From Streptomyces cellostaticus (GTDB taxonomy: Bacteria; Actinomycetota; Actinomycetes; Streptomycetales; Streptomycetaceae), in contig NZ_KQ948060.1 in NCBI RefSeq assembly GCF_001513965.1, positions 1 to 38,409 of the forward strand: DNA of 38,409 bases. The letters run 5' to 3'. The position numbers were made by a program, and so were the translations under genes. Positions 1 through 6,816 of the stretch are shown piece by piece; the stretch's first letter is position 1; each line of letters opens with the position of its first letter. Below the pieces are notes generated by a model that did no database searches, had not been told where the DNA came from, and was given only the letters and a program-made list of their open reading frames with translations.

Positions 1-121
1 GGTCAGCAGCAAGTGGTTCAGGAGCAGCGCTGCGACCGTACACGGATGCGGTCGCGGCTGGGCGTGTGCCCCCTGTATCGAGAGGCACCGTGCGCAACAC
101 TCCCTTCCTGCCGTGGCCGCT

Positions 122-270
122 GTCGAAGCCCGGCGGCCGCCCGCCGCGTGACCCTCTGCGCAGGCGGGCGGCCTTGTGGTCTTTCTTCTCAGGGATCACG
201 TGCCGGATGCCGTGCTTGCGGAGGAAAGTGCGGATCTTGCGGTTGCTGTATGCCTCTGGGCTCGTGTGAC
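122..270 (-). pseudogene. IS5-family transposase remnant (C-terminal part)
   Basis: Read on the minus strand, this stretch encodes a segment beginning SPEAYSNRKIRTFLRK and continuing through VIPEKKDHKAARL to GGRPPGFD. It matches in form the conserved part of IS5-type DDE transposases that follows the second catalytic Asp (the AYSSRKIRxYLRRRGI...IPEK...GGRPPxFD pattern). No start codon, no N-terminal catalytic Asp and no glutamate-containing tail (the xxVER helix) can be seen: after GGRPPGFD the similarity stops abruptly. It is therefore a degraded fragment, and no terminal inverted repeats were found around it. The similarity is recalled from the family and was not searched. Confidence 0.7.
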
Positions 271-310
271 TGAGCGTCCCCTGATCGGGACACCGGCGGC
301 GCTGGCGGAC

Positions 311-1567
311 TCAGCTTCCGGCAGGGACCAGGCGGCCGAAGGAAGCCGCCGCTATCTGCTGGATGTAGCGCATCTCGGTGCCGTTGAGGTTGGTGGGGTT
401 GAGGGAGTAGACGATCTTGCGGGAGAGGTCGCGGGTGGCGAAGACGCCGCTGGTGTAGCCGGGGCGGGAGCCGGTCTTGCCCCAGACCACCACGCCGCCT
501 GCGGCCTTGACCCGCATGATGCCCATGGTCATGCAGGCCCGGCCCGCGTCGGACTCGGTGCGGCACTGGCTGCTGTGGAAGCTCGGCACGTCGGGGACGG
601 TGAAGAGCTTCTCCTGCTGGGCCGGCGGGAGCAGGCGGCCGCGGAAGAGTGCGGTCATGAAGCGGTCGAGGTCGGCCGGGGTGGAGATCATGCCGCCCTC
701 GGCCCAGGGCCAGGGGCTCTGCTCGGTGACGTCCACCGGGTGCGTGGTGCCGTCGGCCTCCTTGACCGTCAGGTAGGCGTGGGAGTGCGGGGCCGGCAGA
801 CGCGGGTCGTCGGCGGCGGGAACGTAGGTGTCGTGCAGGCCGAGGGGGCCGGTGATGCGGGTCCGTACCTCGTGGGCGAAGGTGTGGCCGGTGATCTTCT
901 CGACCAGGAGGCCGGCGACGTAGTAGTTCTCCCCGTTGTACTGCTGCGCGGTGCCCGGCGCGAACTGCATCGGCCGGCCCGCCATCAGGTCGATGACCCG
1001 CTGCGGGGCGAAGCTCTTCAGGCGGTTGGCGGCGAACCATTCGGGGCTGCCGTCGCCGAAGTCCGGGGTGTCGGCGCCGCGCGGCAGGCCGCTGGTGTGG
1101 TTGAGCAGCTGGCCGACGGTGACGGGCGGGAGGTCGGCGGGAAGGACGCCCGGCAGGTACTGCTGGACGGGGGTGTCCAGGTCGATCCGGTGCTCGGCGG
1201 CGAGCTGGAGGACCAGGGTGGCGGTGAAGACCTTGGAGATGCTGCCGATCCGGATGTGCGCGTTGCGCGGAACCCCCTCACCGGTCTCCAGGTCGCCCAC
1301 GCCCGAGGTGCCCGACCAGTGGCCCGCGCTGCCCGTGATCCGCAGCAGCGCGCCGGTGACGTCCGCGTTCGGCAGGCCGCCGATGGCCGCCCGCAGCGCG
1401 GCCGGGTCGAGGGCGGGCAGCGGTGCGGTGGCAGGGGCGACAGCGGCCTTGGGGTGCGGGGTGGCGGAGGCGGGGGCGGCCACACCCACACCCACGGCCA
1501 GGGTCGCCAGCAGGGCGCCGGAGGCGGCCACGGCGGTCCAACGATTTTGACGGGCGGTGCGGTTCAC
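311..1567 (-). CDS. Secreted serine hydrolase, beta-lactamase / D-alanyl-D-alanine carboxypeptidase fold
   Basis: A 418-residue class C beta-lactamase-like enzyme, probably exported to act on peptidoglycan stem peptides or another amide or ester substrate. The GTG at 1567 is chosen because a GGGGGAG Shine-Dalgarno lies just upstream and it yields a clean signal peptide (residues 1-36, hydrophobic core AAASGALLATLAVGVGVAA, cleavage near ASA). Catalytic motifs: SxxK as S109-I-S-K112, HTSGL near residue 157, and KTG in WGKTGSRPGY near 375. The second motif, normally YSN or YxN, reads Y210-N-G, so the usual Asn is displaced or replaced. It stands alone, divergent from the protease-NTPase operon. 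A penicillin-binding or esterase role cannot be separated by sequence alone. Confidence 0.88.
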   Translation of the reverse strand: MNRTARQNRWTAVAASGALLATLAVGVGVAAPASATPHPKAAVAPATAPLPALDPAALRAAIGGLPNADVTGALLRITGSAGHWSGTSGVGDLETGEGVPRNAHIRIGSISKVFTATLVLQLAAEHRIDLDTPVQQYLPGVLPADLPPVTVGQLLNHTSGLPRGADTPDFGDGSPEWFAANRLKSFAPQRVIDLMAGRPMQFAPGTAQQYNGENYYVAGLLVEKITGHTFAHEVRTRITGPLGLHDTYVPAADDPRLPAPHSHAYLTVKEADGTTHPVDVTEQSPWPWAEGGMISTPADLDRFMTALFRGRLLPPAQQEKLFTVPDVPSFHSSQCRTESDAGRACMTMGIMRVKAAGGVVVWGKTGSRPGYTSGVFATRDLSRKIVYSLNPTNLNGTEMRYIQQIAAASFGRLVPAGS

Positions 1568-1874
1568 GACGGTCTCCCCCGTGAGCGTGAAAGTGGTGGT
1601 CGGACCGGCAGCGACCGGCCCCGCCCACGAGTCTCCTGCGCACCAGCGGCCCCGCTCATCAGGGAACGCCCCTGAGCCGACCCTGACCGGACCCCGACAG
1701 CCCCCTGGATCCACCCCTCAGGGGCGCCGAACAGCAACGCCGTCACGGCACTTCCACGGCATCAGCACACCCTGTCCTTACAACTCCCTTTGTCCAAGGG
1801 ATGGTTGAGGCGCACGATAACCCTGGTGGGACTGCGAGGCTGACGGGGAATCGGTGCGGCCGAGGGGGGAAGCG
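1568..1874. promoter_or_regulatory. Divergent intergenic region between serine hydrolase and conflict operon
   Basis: This 307-bp region must hold both divergent promoters. A short dyad TCAGGG-n5-CCCTGA lies at 1659-1675, and a related CCCCT-C-AGGGG palindrome lies about 35 bp further right. Both are candidate operators for the hydrolase. On the operon side the best landmark is the GAGGGGGGA ribosome-binding site at 1862-1871. No convincing -35/-10 pair with a 17-bp spacer was found in either direction. Confidence 0.4.
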
Positions 1875-2237
1875 GTGGCCTATTTGGTGGAGTTGCCGGT
1901 CAGTGCGGGCGGCGGGCAGCCGGAGCTGGTGAAGGTCCGGATCGAGCAGAGCGGCGACGGCCTGGTCAGGGTCGCCCGGCCGGGAGAGGTCGTCGCGCGG
2001 GCCACGCGCTCACTGGGCGAGATGCTGGGCACGGTACGGCCGGTCGCGCAGAACTTCGTCGACGGCTTCCGGGACATGGTCCACGCGCCGGACGAGATCG
2101 CCGTCGAGTTCGGTCTCTCCCTGTCGGCCGAGGCCGACGTGGTCATCTCCAGCACGTCGGCGCAGGCCAACTTCAAGGTCTCGCTCGTCTGGCACCGGCC
2201 GCCCGCCACACCGGAACCGAGCGAGCCCGCACAGTGA
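1875..2237 (+). CDS. Trypco1 (trypsin-co-occurring domain 1) protein, CU044_2847 family
   Basis: A 120-residue cytosolic protein beginning AYLVELPVSAGGG, with the pattern VxIExxGDGLVRVARPGEVVARATRSLGEML, then VEFGLSLSAEADVVISSTSAQANFKVSLVW. This is the Trypco1 fold, a small beta-rich domain named because it is encoded next to trypsin-like proteases in predicted conflict systems; biochemical function is unknown. The GTG at 1875 is preferred to the upstream in-frame GTG at 1854 because a strong GAGGGGGGA site precedes it and the family starts near this YLVELP strand. Its stop overlaps the next start by 4 bp (GTGA), so it is translationally coupled to the protease-NTPase and is probably its regulator, adaptor or sensor partner. 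Confidence 0.85.
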   Translation: MAYLVELPVSAGGGQPELVKVRIEQSGDGLVRVARPGEVVARATRSLGEMLGTVRPVAQNFVDGFRDMVHAPDEIAVEFGLSLSAEADVVISSTSAQANFKVSLVWHRPPATPEPSEPAQ

Positions 2238-5200
2238 CGCGGAACGAGCCTGCCGCCCCGTCCTCCTTACCCGCCGTCCCGACCGGCACGAACGCTCTCG
2301 AAACGGCCGTGATCCAGGTCCGGGACCGGCGGGGCAGGCCGGTCGGAGCCGGTTTCCTGGTCGGCGACGAGCTGGCTCTCACCTGCGCCCATGTCGTCAA
2401 TGCCGCCCTCGGTACGCCCCCCGGCAGCGAGCCCGCCTCCGACGCCCTGATCGATGTGACGTTCCCCCTGCTGCACGCACCGGCCGAGGGCGCCCAGGCC
2501 GACGGCCCGGACGGCGTGCCTCAGCTCCGGGCCCGGGTCGAACGCTGGGTTCCCCCGCAGCCGTCCGGGGCCGGGGACGTGGCCGTACTGCGTCTGAGCA
2601 GCGCGGTCTTGGGCAGCCGGCCCCTTCTCCTGGCCGAGGAGCCGGATGTGTGGCAGCACCCCGCGCGGGTGTTCGGCTTCCCCGACGGCCGCCCCGGTGG
2701 GGTGTGGCACTCGGCGGTCCTGCGCGCCAGGCAGGCCAACGGCTGGGTGCAGGCCGATCTGGCGGGCGGCGGCTACCGGGTGTCCCGCGGCTTCAGCGGC
2801 AGTCCGGTGTGGGACGAGCAGCTGGGGGCCGTCGTCGGCATGATGGCGCTGGCCGAGGAGGGCGAACCTCCGGCGAGCTATCTGATCCCCACGGCCGGTC
2901 TGCTGGACGCCTGGCCCGGACTGCGCCGGCTGGCGCTGCCCCCGTCGCCGTTCCGCAGCCTGGAGCCGTTCGGGGAGTCCGACGCGGCGCTCTTCCACGG
3001 CAGGAGGGCGGAGTCCGAGGCGGTCGCCCGGATGGTCACCGCCGAACGCTGGACGGCGATCGTGGGCCCGTCCGGCTCCGGCAAGTCCTCCCTGGCCCAG
3101 GCCGGCGTCGTACCGAGGCTCAGGTCACAGGGCTGCTCGGTGGTCGTGCTGCGGCCGTCGTCGGGCAGCAGCCCGGCGGCCGGGCTCGCGGCCGAGCTGC
3201 GGGAACTGCTGGAACCGGGGCCGAGCGGTACGGATGCGATCGACCAGCTGCTGAAGCTCACCGAGGTGCTGCGCGGCGAGCGGGGCCTGGCCGATGTGGT
3301 GCTGGCGCAGGTGATGAAGAGCAGGGGGAACGAGCGGCTGCTGGTCGTGGTCGACCAGTTCGAGGAGCTGCTCGCGCGCGGACCGGACGACGTGGACGAA
3401 CTGGCCCGCATCCTGTTCGGCGCGGATCTGCCGGACGCGGTCCGCGTCCTGACCACGCTGCGGGCCGACTTCCTCGGCGCGGCCCTCGCCCACCCGGGCC
3501 TCGGGCCCGCCTTCGACGGGCGGCGCGTGTACGCCCTCGGGCCGATGCTCGGCGCGCAGCTCCGCGAGGTCGTCACCCTGCCCGTGGACGCCGTACCCGG
3601 CGTGCAGTACGAGCCCCGTCTCGTGGAACGGATCCTCGACGACACCGGCGCCGGGCCCGGTGCGCTGCCGCTGCTCGGCTTCGCCCTCGACCGGCTCTGG
3701 AAGGAGCAGCAGCGCCAGACGCCCGGACGGCTCACCTACGAGGCGTACGACAAGATCGGCGGCGTCGCCGGTGCGTTGCACGATCACCTCGCGGGTGTCT
3801 GGGCCGCCCGTATCCCGGAGTCCGACGAGGACGCGGCCCGGCGGCTGTTCAGCCAGCTCGTCCGGGTGCCGGTGGAGTCGGCCACCGTCACCCGCCGGGT
3901 GGCCGTCCGGACGGAACTGGGCGAGGACGCGTGGCGGGTGGCCGGGCGGCTCGCGGCCGACCGCCTCCTGGTCGTCGGCCGGGACCCGGAGGGCACCGAC
4001 ACCGTCGAGCTGATCCATGAAGCCCTCATCACCGGCTGGGACAAGCTGGCCACCTGGGTCACGGAGGACCGTACGTTCCTGGTCTGGCGGGAGACTCTCC
4101 GCCAGGACAGGCGCCGCTGGGAGGAGGGGGAACGCTCGGACGACCTGCTGCCGACGACAGCGGCCCTGACCGCCGCCGAGCCGTGGCTGGACGAGCGTGC
4201 GAACGAGCTCACCGCGGCCGAGCGCGAGTACCTGGAACGTGGCCGCCTCCACCACCGCACGCGTGCCCGCAGACGCCGGGCCCTGCGGTCCGGCCTCGCC
4301 GTGCTGGTCGTCCTCGCGGTGCTGTTCGGCTCCCTGTTCGCATATGCCCGGGAGCAGAGCCGGGAGCGTGAGGCGCTCGCCAACTCCCGTGCCCTGACCC
4401 AGTTCTCGCAGGACCAGGCGGACTTCGACCCGGTGCTGTCGGTGAAGGTGGCGCTCGCGGCGTACCAGGCCTCGCCCACCCAGGAGGCACGCAGCCAGCT
4501 GCTGCGGCAGTACCTGGAGTACGCGTACTCCACCCGTGTCCTGTCCGGCCTGCTGGGGACGGTCGAGCAGTTCCAGACCAGCCGGGACGGCAACGTGGTC
4601 TTCGCCCGGAGCACCCTGGGCCGCGCGACGCTGTTCGTGCACGCCCTGCACGGCACGGTGCGCAGCGAGCAGTTCGGGGTCAAGCAAGTGGTCTATGCCA
4701 TGGTGTCGGCCGACGGCTCGCGGGCCGCGTACGTCACGCACGGCGGGGAGGCCGGTTGGTTCGAGGTGCACCCCGACGCGCACTCGGTCATCGGTCCTGT
4801 GCACCACCTGCCCGGCGTGAAGAACCTGATGGAGTACACCTTCGAGACCCGGAGCGGGTTCGCGATGTCCGCGGACGGGCGCCTCGTCGTCGTCCGGACC
4901 GGCAAGGACCTGATGTGGTGGGACCTGGACCGCGGCACGGTCGGCGGGAAGGTGCGCATGCCGGCGGACATGGAAGGCACGCTGTGGTTCGGCTCCGACA
5001 ACCGGACCCTGCTGGCGCAGACGTACCGGTACAGGCAAGGGCACGGCGGGAACAGCCTGGTCGCCCTCGACATGGCCACCGGGAAGAGCCGTACCGTCGT
5101 GAGCGACGCCGACGAACTCACCGTCTCCGGTGACCGGTCGGCGGTCGTCGTCTGCCGCAACAGTCTCGATTCGGCCGCGTCCTACAGGCTTTGGCGGATC

Positions 5201-6538
5201 TCCGGCCCGGCCCCGCAGGGGCGTGTCTACCACGCGCCGGACTACGGCTCCTGTCACACCGAGGGCGTGGACGGGACCGGGCGCCATGTCGTCATCGGCG
5301 ACGACAGCAACATGATGCTGGTGGACCTGGTCCGGGGGAAGCTGACCGGCGAGGCCACCCAGCTCGACGGGGTCGACACGACCGCCCGGGACCTGGTGTC
5401 GTCCGGCGGGAAGCTGTACCTCGCCGGGCACAGCGACTCACTGATCAACTACCTCGATCTGTCCTCCGTGCCCGACTCCACGGTGGTGAATCAGCAGCGG
5501 CTCACCGAGGACGGCAGCAGAAGCATCAACGTGGCGGGCGGCGGCGCGCGTCTGCAGATCCGCCGCATGGAGTCGAGCGGCGACGGCAAGTCTCCGCTGA
5601 TCGCCGACATCCCCCGGCCGCGGCCGTACTGGCTTCCCGAGGGCAACTACCACATCGTGCTCAACCGGAAACGGGACCTCCTGGCCGACTGGGACTCCGA
5701 GAAGACCGTGTCCGTCCGGGAGGTGGCCACGCTGCGGCGGACGGCGCACATCACCGTGCCCAAGCCGCCGTCCGCCTCGGACTTCCAGTGCTTCTTCGAC
5801 CGGCACGGCCGTCTCGTGACCGTCTCCGGCACGGTGGCGCAGCAGTGGGACCCGCGCACCGGCCGACAGCTCGCCCGCTTCGACATCAAACCGATCGTCG
5901 ACGGCAGTACCCGCGCGAGCAGACCGACGACCTGGCGGGTGGGCGACTACCCGGCGGACAACCAGGTGTCCGTGCTCGTCTACGGCGACCCCACGGTCCA
6001 TGTCGTCGACCTCACCACGGGACGTACGACGGCGACGGTGAAGGTGTCCACCGACACCACCGGCGTGCAGTTCGACCCGAGCGGCCGCTACGTCGGCATC
6101 CTGCGCAGCGGAACCATCCTGGAGCTGTGGCGACGAGATCCGTGGCACCGGGAGCTGGGGCCGCTGCGCAGCATCGCCGAGGACGACAGGAAACCGTTCG
6201 TGACCTCTTTCCTCGACGGCAAGGGCCACTTCGTCCTCGCTGCCAACAGCTCCGTACGCGTCTACGAGATCGGCACACGCGCCCCTGTCGAGTCGTACGA
6301 CTTCGGCCGCGTTCCCTCCAGCAGCGTGCTGGGGGCCGGCGGGTACGTCTTCCGCGATCTCACGCCGGACGGCAAGACCGTGATCTTCCAGAACTCGGAC
6401 AACCGGGGCGGATCCCTGCGCCTCGACCCGGCCCGGTGGCAGCGTGGGCTGTGCGAGGCCATCGGCGACCAGGGGTTCACCGCCGACGAGCGAGCCGGTC
6501 TTCCCGTGCGGATACCGTCGCAGCCGGTGTGCCCGTGA
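2234..6538 (+). CDS. Trypsin-like protease - STAND NTPase - transmembrane - beta-propeller protein
   Basis: A 1434-residue multidomain protein. Residues about 22-230 form a trypsin-like domain with the triad visible as His53 (TCAHVV), Asp115 (GDVAVLRL) and Ser188 (GFSGSP). Residues about 240-660 are a novel-STAND NTPase: Walker A GPSGSGKSS at 278-286, Walker B LLVVVDQFEELL near 370, and a C-terminal winged-helix and arginine-rich region (ELIHEALITGWDKL). A basic stretch (RTRARRRRALRSG) precedes one membrane helix at about 684-706. Residues about 750-1434 repeat SxDG...-type blades of a WD40-like propeller and end in the Cys-Pro tail typical of this family. No signal peptide exists, so the protease and NTPase are cytosolic. 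STAND NTPases oligomerise on ligand binding, which would activate the protease. The start at GTG 2234 overlaps the upstream stop. Confidence 0.9.
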   Translation: MTRNEPAAPSSLPAVPTGTNALETAVIQVRDRRGRPVGAGFLVGDELALTCAHVVNAALGTPPGSEPASDALIDVTFPLLHAPAEGAQADGPDGVPQLRARVERWVPPQPSGAGDVAVLRLSSAVLGSRPLLLAEEPDVWQHPARVFGFPDGRPGGVWHSAVLRARQANGWVQADLAGGGYRVSRGFSGSPVWDEQLGAVVGMMALAEEGEPPASYLIPTAGLLDAWPGLRRLALPPSPFRSLEPFGESDAALFHGRRAESEAVARMVTAERWTAIVGPSGSGKSSLAQAGVVPRLRSQGCSVVVLRPSSGSSPAAGLAAELRELLEPGPSGTDAIDQLLKLTEVLRGERGLADVVLAQVMKSRGNERLLVVVDQFEELLARGPDDVDELARILFGADLPDAVRVLTTLRADFLGAALAHPGLGPAFDGRRVYALGPMLGAQLREVVTLPVDAVPGVQYEPRLVERILDDTGAGPGALPLLGFALDRLWKEQQRQTPGRLTYEAYDKIGGVAGALHDHLAGVWAARIPESDEDAARRLFSQLVRVPVESATVTRRVAVRTELGEDAWRVAGRLAADRLLVVGRDPEGTDTVELIHEALITGWDKLATWVTEDRTFLVWRETLRQDRRRWEEGERSDDLLPTTAALTAAEPWLDERANELTAAEREYLERGRLHHRTRARRRRALRSGLAVLVVLAVLFGSLFAYAREQSREREALANSRALTQFSQDQADFDPVLSVKVALAAYQASPTQEARSQLLRQYLEYAYSTRVLSGLLGTVEQFQTSRDGNVVFARSTLGRATLFVHALHGTVRSEQFGVKQVVYAMVSADGSRAAYVTHGGEAGWFEVHPDAHSVIGPVHHLPGVKNLMEYTFETRSGFAMSADGRLVVVRTGKDLMWWDLDRGTVGGKVRMPADMEGTLWFGSDNRTLLAQTYRYRQGHGGNSLVALDMATGKSRTVVSDADELTVSGDRSAVVVCRNSLDSAASYRLWRISGPAPQGRVYHAPDYGSCHTEGVDGTGRHVVIGDDSNMMLVDLVRGKLTGEATQLDGVDTTARDLVSSGGKLYLAGHSDSLINYLDLSSVPDSTVVNQQRLTEDGSRSINVAGGGARLQIRRMESSGDGKSPLIADIPRPRPYWLPEGNYHIVLNRKRDLLADWDSEKTVSVREVATLRRTAHITVPKPPSASDFQCFFDRHGRLVTVSGTVAQQWDPRTGRQLARFDIKPIVDGSTRASRPTTWRVGDYPADNQVSVLVYGDPTVHVVDLTTGRTTATVKVSTDTTGVQFDPSGRYVGILRSGTILELWRRDPWHRELGPLRSIAEDDRKPFVTSFLDGKGHFVLAANSSVRVYEIGTRAPVESYDFGRVPSSSVLGAGGYVFRDLTPDGKTVIFQNSDNRGGSLRLDPARWQRGLCEAIGDQGFTADERAGLPVRIPSQPVCP

Positions 6539-6738
6539 CCGGAGCGGTCGACCTCACGGCGACCGAGGCGCGGGTCCTGCGCACCCTGGCCGCCTACGGC
6601 AAGGACGAGACCGCCGCCCGCGAGCCGAACATGTCGCTGCGCAAGTACCGTGCCCACGCGGCCGACCTGATGAGCCGCCTCGGCGCCACCACCCGCTTCC
6701 AGGCGGCCCTGCGCGCGGTGGAGCGCGGCCGGCTGTGA
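6535..6738 (+). CDS. Stand-alone LuxR/GerE-type HTH protein
   Basis: A 67-residue protein made of almost nothing but a four-helix LuxR-type DNA-binding domain: LTATEARVLRTLAAYGKDE (helices 1-2), MSLRKYRAHAADLMSRLG (recognition helix) and TTRFQAALRAVERGRL. No receiver or ligand domain is present. It starts at GTG 6535 within the NTPase stop (GTGA, 4-bp overlap) and so is the third coupled gene of the operon. In Streptomyces, similar HTH modules usually end larger regulators, so this may be a detached output domain that works as a dimer or through the NTPase. Autoregulation of the operon is a plausible inference. A C-terminal frameshift remnant of a bigger gene is the alternative. Confidence 0.75.
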   Translation: MTGAVDLTATEARVLRTLAAYGKDETAAREPNMSLRKYRAHAADLMSRLGATTRFQAALRAVERGRL

Positions 6739-6739
6739 C

Positions 6740-6756
6740 GGCCGGCTCGACCGGCC
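6740..6756 (+). terminator. Short stem-loop after the conflict operon
   Basis: A GGCCGG-ctcga-CCGGCC stem-loop starts one base after the HTH stop codon. It has 6-bp perfect arms and no U-tract, as is common for terminators in this genus. It could end the three-gene operon. A -10-like TAGGAT at 6775-6780 just downstream suggests that the kinase gene has its own promoter. Confidence 0.4.
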
Positions 6757-6816
6757 CCGCTCCAGGGCCTCGCATAGGATCGCGGACGTCGGGGCACGGC
6801 TGACGGGGGAGGTCCG

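Noticed and set aside
176..1675. Long open frame on the plus strand opposite the serine hydrolase
   Set aside because: It is antisense to a gene with a signal peptide and intact catalytic motifs; the translation is a low-complexity Gly/Ala/Arg/Val product typical of GC-rich shadow frames.
3125..5431. 768-codon minus-strand open frame inside the protease-NTPase gene
   Set aside because: No recognisable domain, low-complexity composition, and it lies opposite trypsin, Walker and propeller motifs.
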